Source of the DNA: Chakrabartia godavariana | Lineage (GTDB): Bacteria; Pseudomonadota; Alphaproteobacteria; Sphingomonadales; Sphingomonadaceae | Reading direction: 5' to 3' | DNA: 64,000 nucleotides | NCBI GenBank assembly: GCA_005518185.1 | Contig: RKSN01000001.1 | Location: 248,001 to 312,000 of the forward strand | Shown here: positions 28,451-36,362 of the stretch, one piece after another | Layout: each line of letters opens with the position of its first letter | Position numbering within the stretch: the stretch's first letter is position 1 | Program-made: the position numbers and the translations under genes | Notes under the pieces: model-generated | Told to the model about the DNA's origin: nothing | The model's input: only the letters and a program-made list of their open reading frames with translations | Databases searched by the model: none

Positions 28451-29221
28451 ATGGCCAGCGCGCCGCAAGATGCTCTTCCCTTGTTCTTCAAGGACCTTGT
28501 TCCGCTTTCTTCGGTCGACCACGCCACGTGGAAGGCACGCCCCATCGAAAGCGCGCCCTGGCTGAATGATCAGCACGCCGTGCCGCTGACCGTGGACGAG
28601 TTTGCGAACGCACAGCGCAACTACCCGATCATCTTTTCGTCGGGCAACGCCCCCGTGCCGCTCGCGCTGATGGGCCTCAACGAAGGTGTCAACGTCTTCA
28701 TGGGCGAAGATGGCCGCTTCACCGAGCAGGTCTATGTCCCGGCCTATGTCCGCCGCTACCCCTTCATGCTCGCCAAGCTGCGTCCGGACTCGGAGGATCT
28801 GTCGGTCTGCTTTGACCCGACCGCAGGCGCGATCGGTGAGTTTGAGGAAGGTGACGCCCTGTTCGCCGATGGTCAGCCGACCGAAGCGACCCAGCAGATC
28901 CTCAGCTTCTGCGAACAGTTTGAACAGGCCGGTCAGCGCACCCAGGCCTTCATGAAGGAACTGGTCGACAATGATCTGCTGATGGACGGCGAAATGTCGG
29001 TCCAGCCGGACCCGGAACAGCCGCCCTTCGTCTATCGCGGCTTCCAGATGATCAACGAGGACAAGCTGCGCGAACTGCGCGGTGACCAGCTGCGCAAGAT
29101 GAATCAGTCGGGTCTCCTCCCGCTGGTCTATGCGCACCTGTTCTCGCTGTCGGTCATGCGCGATGTCTTTGCCCGCCAGATGGCGCAGGGCAAGGTTGTC
29201 GCGGGTGACGCAGCCGCCTGA
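28451..29221 (+). CDS. SapC family protein
   Basis: 256 residues matching SapC throughout: LPLFFKDLVPLSSVDHATWK, GLNEGVNVFMGEDGRF, PAYVRRYPFMLAKL and an LPLVYAHLFSL ending. No signal peptide. The name derives from a Campylobacter S-layer locus, but in alphaproteobacteria SapC genes usually neighbour TonB receptors and tryptophan-halogenase-like genes; here it stands alone, about 27 kb from those genes. A hairpin (28358-28375) lies between it and the preceding dehydrogenase. Confidence 0.85.
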   Translation: MASAPQDALPLFFKDLVPLSSVDHATWKARPIESAPWLNDQHAVPLTVDEFANAQRNYPIIFSSGNAPVPLALMGLNEGVNVFMGEDGRFTEQVYVPAYVRRYPFMLAKLRPDSEDLSVCFDPTAGAIGEFEEGDALFADGQPTEATQQILSFCEQFEQAGQRTQAFMKELVDNDLLMDGEMSVQPDPEQPPFVYRGFQMINEDKLRELRGDQLRKMNQSGLLPLVYAHLFSLSVMRDVFARQMAQGKVVAGDAAA

Positions 29222-29269
29222 TTTAACAGGCAAATTGCCTGACCCTTCGGGTCGGCACTGAAGAGATTT

Positions 29270-29305
29270 GGGGCGGTCGCTTCCGGCAAGGGGCGGCCGC
29301 CCCGA
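29270..29305 (+). terminator. Terminator after sapC
   Basis: The stem ggggcgg / ccgcccc with extra pairs is followed by gactttt. It lies about 50 bases beyond the SapC stop and just before the promoter of the small RNA, so it insulates that gene. Confidence 0.5.
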
Positions 29306-29312
29306 CTTTTGC

Positions 29313-29341
29313 TTGAAACCCGCAGGCCCGCGCCCTACATT
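29313..29341 (+). promoter_or_regulatory. Sigma-70-type promoter of the small RNA
   Basis: TTGAAA (29313-29318) and TACATT (29336-29341) are exactly 17 bases apart, among the best housekeeping-type promoters in the window. Predicted transcription start about 29348-29349. Confidence 0.65.
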
Positions 29342-29347
29342 CAGTTT

Positions 29348-29453
29348 TGAGCGGTGGTGCGTGTCCCCCCTTTCGCGCCGCTACTCAGCACGCCCTCGGG
29401 TGTGTTTCCTCCCTGAACCTTGGCCACCCGGTGCGTGCACCGGGTGGTTTTTT
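29348..29453 (+). ncRNA. Small trans-acting-type RNA, suhB/MmgR-like
   Basis: About 105 nt between a good promoter and a perfect terminator, with no coding potential. A first stem pairs agcgg with ccgct and exposes a C-rich loop (gtccccccttt); a second hairpin cacgcc/ggtgtg has a CTCG loop; then an unpaired tttcctccctgaaccttgg and the terminator stem ccacccggtgc/gcaccgggtgg with six Ts. Exposed CCUCC sequences that can pair with ribosome-binding sites, followed by CUUGGCC and a CCCGG terminator, are features I associate with the alphaproteobacterial suhB (MmgR, alpha-r8) family. Family membership is from memory, not from a search. Confidence 0.6.
29424..29453 (+). terminator. Perfect terminator of the small RNA
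   Basis: An 11-bp perfect stem (ccacccggtgc / gcaccgggtgg), loop gt, followed by six Ts. The last Ts overlap the TAA stop codon of the convergent amidohydrolase gene. Confidence 0.9.
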
Positions 29454-30306
29454 ATTCGGCGGCGACGGGCACGGCGAGGTCGAGAATCGATTCGGACAGC
29501 TGCATCGCAACACGGTGCAGCGTGGCGGCCATGTGCGGCGCGCCCGGACCGGCGGAATCGAGGGCGGTGTCCAGATAAAGCCTGCGGTCGACTTCGATCT
29601 GCAGGGCATGAAGCCCCAGATGCGGCGCCGAATGCCGGTCAAGGATGTGGCCGCCGGCATAAGGCGCGTTGAACGCGACACGGAGCCCTTCCGCTTCGAA
29701 GCAGGCCCCGGCGATCGCGCTCAGCACGCGGTCCGCGCTGCGCCCGAAACGGTCGCCAATGACGATCTGCGGGGGCGGGGCGTCGCCTTCCGACGGCAAA
29801 GGCGGCATTGAATGAATGTCGAGCAGGAGCGCTGCCCCATGCCGACGCTTTGCCGCCATCAGGAGCGTCGCCAGCCGGGCGTGATAGGGCCGGTGGTGCC
29901 GCTCGATCCGTGCGGCAATTTCCTGCGGGCTGAAGCGCCGCCGCCAGATCTCGCCCAGCGCCGCCGTCCGCCGGGGCACAAGCCCCAGGCCGCCGCGTGC
30001 CTTTGCCGACAGGATGGGCGGCGGGGCCATCGGGGCGGTGAGCATCCCCGGGTCCATGTCCCGCTCGGCGCGGTTGAGATCAATGAAGGCGCGGGGGGTG
30101 TGGGCAATCAGGCCGGACAGGCCCGCGGCCAGCGCATCCACGGCAAGAAGATCGGCCATCCGGTCCTCCAGCGGCAGCAGGCGGCTGACGGGGAAGCGGC
30201 AGTCATCGGGGAGGTCGGCGGGATAGTCGCGCCCGGCGTGCGGCACCGACAGGATGACAGGCCAGTCCGGGCTGTCGGGGCCATGTTGTCGGAACGGCGC
30301 GCTCAT
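29452..30306 (-). CDS. N-formylglutamate amidohydrolase family protein
   Basis: 284 residues from ATG 30306. Hydrolyses N-formyl-L-glutamate to glutamate and formate in one histidine-degradation route. Family motifs: VILSVPHAGRDYP at the N-terminus (metal-binding His), PRAFIDLNRAERD, LLDIHSMPP (metal ligands), and PYAGGHILDRHS near the end. No hut genes adjoin it, so a different formyl-amide substrate is possible. The stop codon lies in the T-run of the convergent small-RNA terminator. Confidence 0.87.
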   Translation of the reverse strand: MSAPFRQHGPDSPDWPVILSVPHAGRDYPADLPDDCRFPVSRLLPLEDRMADLLAVDALAAGLSGLIAHTPRAFIDLNRAERDMDPGMLTAPMAPPPILSAKARGGLGLVPRRTAALGEIWRRRFSPQEIAARIERHHRPYHARLATLLMAAKRRHGAALLLDIHSMPPLPSEGDAPPPQIVIGDRFGRSADRVLSAIAGACFEAEGLRVAFNAPYAGGHILDRHSAPHLGLHALQIEVDRRLYLDTALDSAGPGAPHMAATLHRVAMQLSESILDLAVPVAAE

Positions 30307-30461
30307 CGCCCTGACCCTAGGCAGCGGGCGAGCGGCTGGCAATCACTTGTGTGGGAAACCCCAAGCGTCGCCAATCGTTATGAAAAATGTTAATCTGTGC
30401 GCTGTAGAGTCGGCAAAGTGACAGACCGGCGCGATCCGCTGCGCGGCACAAGAGGACCCTG

Positions 30462-30845
30462 ATGATCCATATCCTGCTGGCCGAAGATGATGATGTGATG
30501 CGCCAGTATCTGGTGCGTGCGCTTGAACGCGCGGGCTATCGCGTCACGTCGGTCGACCGCGGCACCCATGCGCTGGAACTGGTGGAGTCGGGCGGCACCT
30601 TTGATCTTCTGCTCACCGACATCGTCATGCCCGAAATGGACGGCATTGAGCTTGCCCAGAAGGTCACGCTGCTCCACGCTGACATGAAGGTCATGTTCAT
30701 CACCGGCTTTTCCGCCGTGTCGCTGAAGGCGGGGCAGGCGATGCCCAACGCCAAGGTCCTCTCCAAGCCCTTCCACCTGAAGGACCTTGTGGCCGAAGTG
30801 GACCGCACCTTCCAGTTCGGGACGGTGACCTCCGAAGGGCTTTGA
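30462..30845 (+). CDS. cpdR: CpdR-type response regulator
   Basis: 127 residues, a single receiver domain without output. MIHILLAEDDDVMRQYLVRALERAGY is the CpdR-type start; phospho-acceptor Asp53 is in LLTDIVMPEMDG, and Lys in SKPFHLKDL near 102. In Caulobacter unphosphorylated CpdR localises ClpXP and primes degradation of cell-cycle proteins, with phosphate supplied through CckA-ChpT. Transcribed divergently from the amidohydrolase, across 155 bases. Confidence 0.9.
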   Translation: MIHILLAEDDDVMRQYLVRALERAGYRVTSVDRGTHALELVESGGTFDLLLTDIVMPEMDGIELAQKVTLLHADMKVMFITGFSAVSLKAGQAMPNAKVLSKPFHLKDLVAEVDRTFQFGTVTSEGL

Positions 30846-30968
30846 CCCGCCATCCACGCAGATGCGCATCGGGCCTTGCCAGCGGCCAAACTCATCGCTA
30901 TTGGCGCCGGACCCCGACGGTTTCGCCGAGTCATCCGACGCTTCGAAACCGCTCTTGAAAATGAGTGT

Positions 30969-31043
30969 GGGCGTGTAGCTCAGTGGTAGAGCACTGTGTT
31001 GACATCGCAGGGGTCGCAAGTTCAATCCTTGCCACGCCCACCA
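30969..31043 (+). tRNA. tRNA-Val (GAC)
   Basis: Complete cloverleaf: acceptor gggcgtg/cacgccc, D arm gctc/gagc, anticodon stem ctgtg/cgcag with loop ttGACat, T arm gcaag/cttgc with loop ttcaatc, discriminator A and encoded CCA. The anticodon GAC reads GUC and GUU valine codons. A pyrimidine-rich stretch (ttttcttctcttcttcc) follows and may act in termination. Confidence 0.97.
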
Positions 31044-31183
31044 TTTTCTTCTCTTCTTCCTCGACATCCTTTTTCCCGGCGTGGTCCTGACGCACCTATC
31101 AGCTTGACGTTTGCGTCACCTTCCCAAATGAAGGGGCCGACGCCCGCTGCGGCGGGAACCACCAAGGAAATTGGGGAGAGGAT

Positions 31184-32152
31184 ATGTTCAAGACACGCCT
31201 GACCGAAATGTTCGGAGTCGAAACGCCGATCTGCATGGGCGGCATGACCGGGGTTGGCTATGGCGAGCTTGTCGCCGCGGTCGCCAATGCGGGCGCGCTG
31301 GGCTTCATCACGGCGCACATGTTCCCGAGCGGCGAGGCGCTGCTTGAAGAGATCGAGAAGACCAAGGCCCTGACCGACAAGCCGTTCGGCGTGAACCTTA
31401 CCCTGCTGCCGTCGATCAACCCGATTCCCTATGACGATTACCGTGAGGCGATCATCCAGTCGGGCGTGAAGATCGTCGAGACGGCGGGCCGCGCGCCGAC
31501 CGACCACCTGCCGCGCTTCAAGGAGAACGGCGTCAAGGTCATCCACAAATGCACCTCGGTCCGTCACGCTGTCTCGGCGGTGAAGAAGGGCGTCGACGTC
31601 ATCAGCATCGACGGCTTTGAATGCGCCGGCCACCCCGGTGAGGACGATGTGGGGCTGATCGTGCTGCTCCCCGCGACGGTCGATGCGCTGCCCGATACGC
31701 CGATCATCGCCTCGGGCGGTATGGCCGATGGCCGCAGCCTGGTCGCCGCCCTCGCGCTCGGCGCGGATGGCGTCAACATGGGCACGCGCTTCTGCGCGAC
31801 GGTCGAAGCCAAGATCCACCAGAATGTGAAGCAGGCGATCGTCGACAGCACCGAACTCGATACCGTTCTGGTCGGCCGCACGCTGCGCAACACGGCGCGC
31901 GTCGCGAAGAATGCGGTGTCGGTGGCCGTTGCCGAAATCCAGCGCGATCCGACCAAGACGTTCGAGGATGTGAAGGCCCTGATGGCGGGCCAGCGCGGGC
32001 GCGACAATGTGCTGCGCGATGGCGACATTGACGGCGGCATCTGGACGAGCGGACAGAGCCAGGCGCTCATCCACGACATCCCGACCTGCGACGTGCTGGT
32101 AAAGAACATCATGGCACAGGCCGAAGCGGTCCGCGCCAAGTTCTGCGCCTGA
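31184..32152 (+). CDS. Nitronate monooxygenase
   Basis: 322 residues, FMN-dependent enzyme of the 2-nitropropane dioxygenase superfamily that oxidises toxic nitronates such as 3-nitropropionate. The TIM-barrel motifs are present: TPICMGGMTGVGYGEL near the start, HKCTSVRHAVSAVKKGVD, the GFECAGHPGEDDVG segment with the active-site His, and IASGGMADGRSLVAALALGADGVNMGTRF. Preceded by GGGGAGAGG. The short-chain dehydrogenase follows by 19 bases and is probably co-transcribed. Confidence 0.88.
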   Translation: MFKTRLTEMFGVETPICMGGMTGVGYGELVAAVANAGALGFITAHMFPSGEALLEEIEKTKALTDKPFGVNLTLLPSINPIPYDDYREAIIQSGVKIVETAGRAPTDHLPRFKENGVKVIHKCTSVRHAVSAVKKGVDVISIDGFECAGHPGEDDVGLIVLLPATVDALPDTPIIASGGMADGRSLVAALALGADGVNMGTRFCATVEAKIHQNVKQAIVDSTELDTVLVGRTLRNTARVAKNAVSVAVAEIQRDPTKTFEDVKALMAGQRGRDNVLRDGDIDGGIWTSGQSQALIHDIPTCDVLVKNIMAQAEAVRAKFCA

Positions 32153-32171
32153 TCGACAGGGGACAACGCGC

Positions 32172-32963
32172 ATGAAGATTGATGCCAGCACCGCCGCCGT
32201 CGTCACCGGCGGCTCCTCCGGCCTTGGCCACGCCACCGCCGTCGGCCTGGCCGCCGCCGGGATCAAGGTCGCCATATTCGACGTGAATGCGGAGAAGGGC
32301 GAGGAGATCGCCCAATCCATCGGCGGCGTCTTCTGCAAGGTCGATGTGACCAGCGAGGAAAGCGTGGTCGCCGGCTTTGAAAAGGCCCGCGCGGCGCATG
32401 GGCAGGAGCGCATCACCGTCCACTGCGCGCAGATCTCCCGCCGCGGCAAGACGGTTGGCTGGGACAAGGAGAAACAGGCGTTCACCCGCCTGTCGACCGA
32501 GGACTATGCCTTTTCGGCGCAGGGCATCCTTGTGGCGAGCTACCGCGTTGCGTCGCTCTCAGCACTCGGCATGGCAACGCTCGCGCCGCTGGAGGATGGC
32601 GAGTGCGGTGTCATCACGCTGACGGCCTCTGCCGCCGCGCAGGACGCGCAGATCGGGCAGGTGGCTTATGGTTCCTGCAAGGCGGGCGTGAACGGGCTCG
32701 TGCTGCCCATGGCGCGCGACCTGATGGATCTGGGCATCCGCGTGAACTCGATCATGCCCGGCATCTTCGCCACGCCGCCGATGCTGGCGATGAAGGACCG
32801 GATGCCCGCGATGTTTGACCATCTGGCCGCCTCGGTCCCGTTCCCCAAGCGCCTCGGCAAGCCCGAGGAGTTTGCGAGCCTGTGCCTTGAACTGGTCCGC
32901 AACAGCTACTTCAACGGGCAGAACCTCCGCCTCGACGGCGCCATCCGGATGCCGCCGCGCTAA
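32172..32963 (+). CDS. Short-chain dehydrogenase, 3-hydroxyacyl-CoA (HSD17B10-like) type
   Basis: 263 residues, Rossmann fold with the NAD motif TGGSSGLGHA at 13-22 and an acidic residue after strand 2 (FDVN), pointing to NAD(H). The catalytic Ser and YxxxK (AYGSCKAG) are present. The usual NNAG motif is replaced by HCAQ, and the Asn in helix 4 (normally in a vNlxGtf context) is not seen (FSAQGILVASYR). Family members act on short 3-hydroxyacyl-CoA, including in isoleucine breakdown. Activity with an altered proton relay is uncertain. Confidence 0.78.
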   Translation: MKIDASTAAVVTGGSSGLGHATAVGLAAAGIKVAIFDVNAEKGEEIAQSIGGVFCKVDVTSEESVVAGFEKARAAHGQERITVHCAQISRRGKTVGWDKEKQAFTRLSTEDYAFSAQGILVASYRVASLSALGMATLAPLEDGECGVITLTASAAAQDAQIGQVAYGSCKAGVNGLVLPMARDLMDLGIRVNSIMPGIFATPPMLAMKDRMPAMFDHLAASVPFPKRLGKPEEFASLCLELVRNSYFNGQNLRLDGAIRMPPR

Positions 32964-33027
32964 GGGGACGGTTTGCCGATACGCCGTGAGACGTTAGGCT
33001 GCGGCGCGACTCAGGGCAGGGGGCAAG

Positions 33028-34062
33028 GTGATCGATCGTCGGACAGCGTTGGCAGGGTTCGGGGCCGTGGCGGGCGCTTTAGCGCTTCCGGCCATGGCTG
33101 CTGCGCCCAAGGCGGTGCGCAAGCCGTCCCGCCTGCGCGAGGGCGACACCGTCGGCCTGATCGAACCGGCGGGCTTTACCGCCGACAGCTTCAGCCTGGA
33201 CGAGATTGTCGCCGGCATCCGCGCCATGGGGCTGGTGCCCAAGGTTGCGCCGCATGTCATGCAGCGGAGCGGCTATCTGGCGGGCAGCGACGCCGACCGC
33301 GCGGCGGACGTCAACGCGATGTTTGCCGACAAGGATGTGAAGGCGATCTTCGCGATCCGGGGTGGCTGGGGCTGCGCGCGCATCCTGCCCTTGCTCGATT
33401 TCGACCTGATCCGCGCCAACCCGAAGCTGCTGACCGGGTTCAGCGACATCACCGCGCTCCACATGGCGATTGCGGCGAAGGCCGGTTTCCCGACGATCCA
33501 CGGCCCCAATGCATCGAGCAGCTGGGGCAAGTTCAGCGTCGATGCGTTCCGCGCGGTGGCCTTTGACGGTGCGACGCCGACGTTCAGCAACCCGACCGCT
33601 GCTGAGGACCGCCTCGTCCCGCGCATCGGCAGCATCCGCACCATCGGCAAGGGGCGCGCGCAGGGGCCGCTGTACGGCGGCAATCTGACCGTGCTGGCCG
33701 CGCTCGTCGGCACGCCCTATCTGCCGAGCTTTGACGGCGCGATCCTGTTTCTGGAGGACACCAACGAAGCCGAATACCGGATTGACCGGATGCTGACGCA
33801 GCTCTCGCTGGCGGGGATCCTGAAGCGCCTGTCGGGTGTCGTCTTCGGCCAGTGCACCGACTGCTTCGCGCGCGATGTCTCCTATGGCGGGTTTACGCTC
33901 TCAGAGGTGCTCGTGCATCATCTGAAGCCGCTTGGTATCCCCGTCTATCAGGGCGCGCAGTTCGGCCATGTCGCCAACCAGTTCAGCCTGCCCCAGGGCG
34001 TCCGCGCCGAAATCGACGCGGATGCGGGCACGATCCGGATGCTTGAGGCGGCGGTCGTTTAG
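33028..34062 (+). CDS. LD-carboxypeptidase (S66 family), exported
   Basis: 344 residues from GTG 33028, preceded by CAGGGGG. A twin-arginine-type signal (MIDRRTALAGFG then alanine-rich to about 27) directs it to the periplasm. S66 enzymes remove the terminal D-alanine from murein tetrapeptides. Visible elements: RGGWGCARILPLLD, the Ser in GFSDITALH, Glu in FLEDTNEAEY and His in QFGHVANQ, a complete Ser-Glu-His set. Standard cytoplasmic LdcA lacks an export signal, so murein editing at the wall is likely. Confidence 0.85.
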   Translation: MIDRRTALAGFGAVAGALALPAMAAAPKAVRKPSRLREGDTVGLIEPAGFTADSFSLDEIVAGIRAMGLVPKVAPHVMQRSGYLAGSDADRAADVNAMFADKDVKAIFAIRGGWGCARILPLLDFDLIRANPKLLTGFSDITALHMAIAAKAGFPTIHGPNASSSWGKFSVDAFRAVAFDGATPTFSNPTAAEDRLVPRIGSIRTIGKGRAQGPLYGGNLTVLAALVGTPYLPSFDGAILFLEDTNEAEYRIDRMLTQLSLAGILKRLSGVVFGQCTDCFARDVSYGGFTLSEVLVHHLKPLGIPVYQGAQFGHVANQFSLPQGVRAEIDADAGTIRMLEAAVV

Positions 34063-34089
34063 GGGTTTGAGGCCGCCTTTTACCCTGCA

Positions 34090-34161
34090 CCGTTCGTCCC
34101 GAGCGAAGTCGAGGGACGCTCAAAGGCACAATGTGTCTCGACTTCGCTCGACACGAACGGG
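34090..34161. repeat. Dispersed inverted repeat (72 bp)
   Basis: Left arm ccgttcgtcccgagcgaagt and right arm acttcgctcgacacgaacgg are imperfect reverse complements around a short spacer. This is a well-known type of sphingomonad intergenic repeat and lies between two convergent genes, where it may help termination. Confidence 0.75.
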
Positions 34162-34181
34162 TTCAGTTAGATGATCCGGGG

Positions 34182-35375
<1,194 letters not shown>

Positions 35376-35465
35376 TCATTGTCCCTGCGCGCGCGGGCCG
35401 CTTTAGGCGAGACAGGTTTCGCACTTTGACTTGGACTTTTCGGACAAGTCGGGCAAAGCCGCGCC

Positions 35466-36362
35466 ATGGAGATGGCAGGGCAGGATATCGCGCGTTTCGC
35501 GCTTTATGGGGAAGACAGCGCCCCCGTTGCGCCCGAGTTCCTGCACATTGAAGACATTCCGTCGCGCTCGGCCTTGTATGATTGGGTCATCGCGCCGCAC
35601 ACGCATCAGGGCATCTTTCAGATGCTGATGGTTACAGACGGGACGGCGCGGGTCCGTCTGGACGGCGTCGAGACCGATGTTCGCGCGCCCGCGCTGATCT
35701 GTGTGCCGAGCAGCTGCGTCCACGCCTTTCACTTTGGCGCGGGAACGCAGGGCTGGGTCCTGTCGCTCGCGACCGGCCTGTTTCGCGATCCCCGGCTGCT
35801 CGGGGCCGATGCCCGCCATTTCCATGCCGCGCCAACGGGGCATATCGTCCGCCTTGAAGGACGCGCCGAAGACAGTGCGCGCCTGGAATGGCTCCTGCTG
35901 GACATCGCCCTGCGCATGGCGGACCAGCATGGGACGGTGCCGGGCGTGGTCATCTCGCTGCTCGCTGTCTGTCTCGATATCGTCCAGTCTTGCCGGGCCG
36001 AGACCGATGTCGCGACGCAGCCGACCGACCGGCGCGTGACGCTGGTACGCCGCTTTGAGGCGTTGGTGGACGCGCATTTCCGGGACCATTGGGGCGTGCC
36101 CGATTATGCTGCCGCGCTCTCGGTCACGCCGGTCACGCTGACGCGTGCGTGTCGTGCGATTACAGGGCGTGCGCCGGGCCACATCATTCAGGACCGGCTG
36201 CTGCTGGAAGCGATGCGCTATCTGCGGCACACGGCGGCGTCGGCCAAGCAGATTTCAGACCGGCTCGGCTTTGCAGACCCGGCCTATTTCGCGCGCTTCT
36301 TCAAGGCGCGGTCGGGCATGACGATGCGCGATTTCCGGCATAGGGCGGTGACGTCGGGCTAG
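35466..36362 (+). CDS. AraC family transcriptional regulator (PobR-like)
   Basis: 298 residues. N-terminal cupin-type sensor (HTHQGIFQMLMVTDGTARVRL, about 45-75) and C-terminal double HTH about 195-295 (YAAALSVTPVTLTRACRAITG and SAKQISDRLGFADPAYFARFFK). Divergent from pobA across 114 bases, matching the arrangement of pobR and pobA in other bacteria, where 4-hydroxybenzoate is the inducer. Its 3' end overlaps the convergent GGDEF/EAL gene by four bases. Confidence 0.88.
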   Translation: MEMAGQDIARFALYGEDSAPVAPEFLHIEDIPSRSALYDWVIAPHTHQGIFQMLMVTDGTARVRLDGVETDVRAPALICVPSSCVHAFHFGAGTQGWVLSLATGLFRDPRLLGADARHFHAAPTGHIVRLEGRAEDSARLEWLLLDIALRMADQHGTVPGVVISLLAVCLDIVQSCRAETDVATQPTDRRVTLVRRFEALVDAHFRDHWGVPDYAAALSVTPVTLTRACRAITGRAPGHIIQDRLLLEAMRYLRHTAASAKQISDRLGFADPAYFARFFKARSGMTMRDFRHRAVTSG

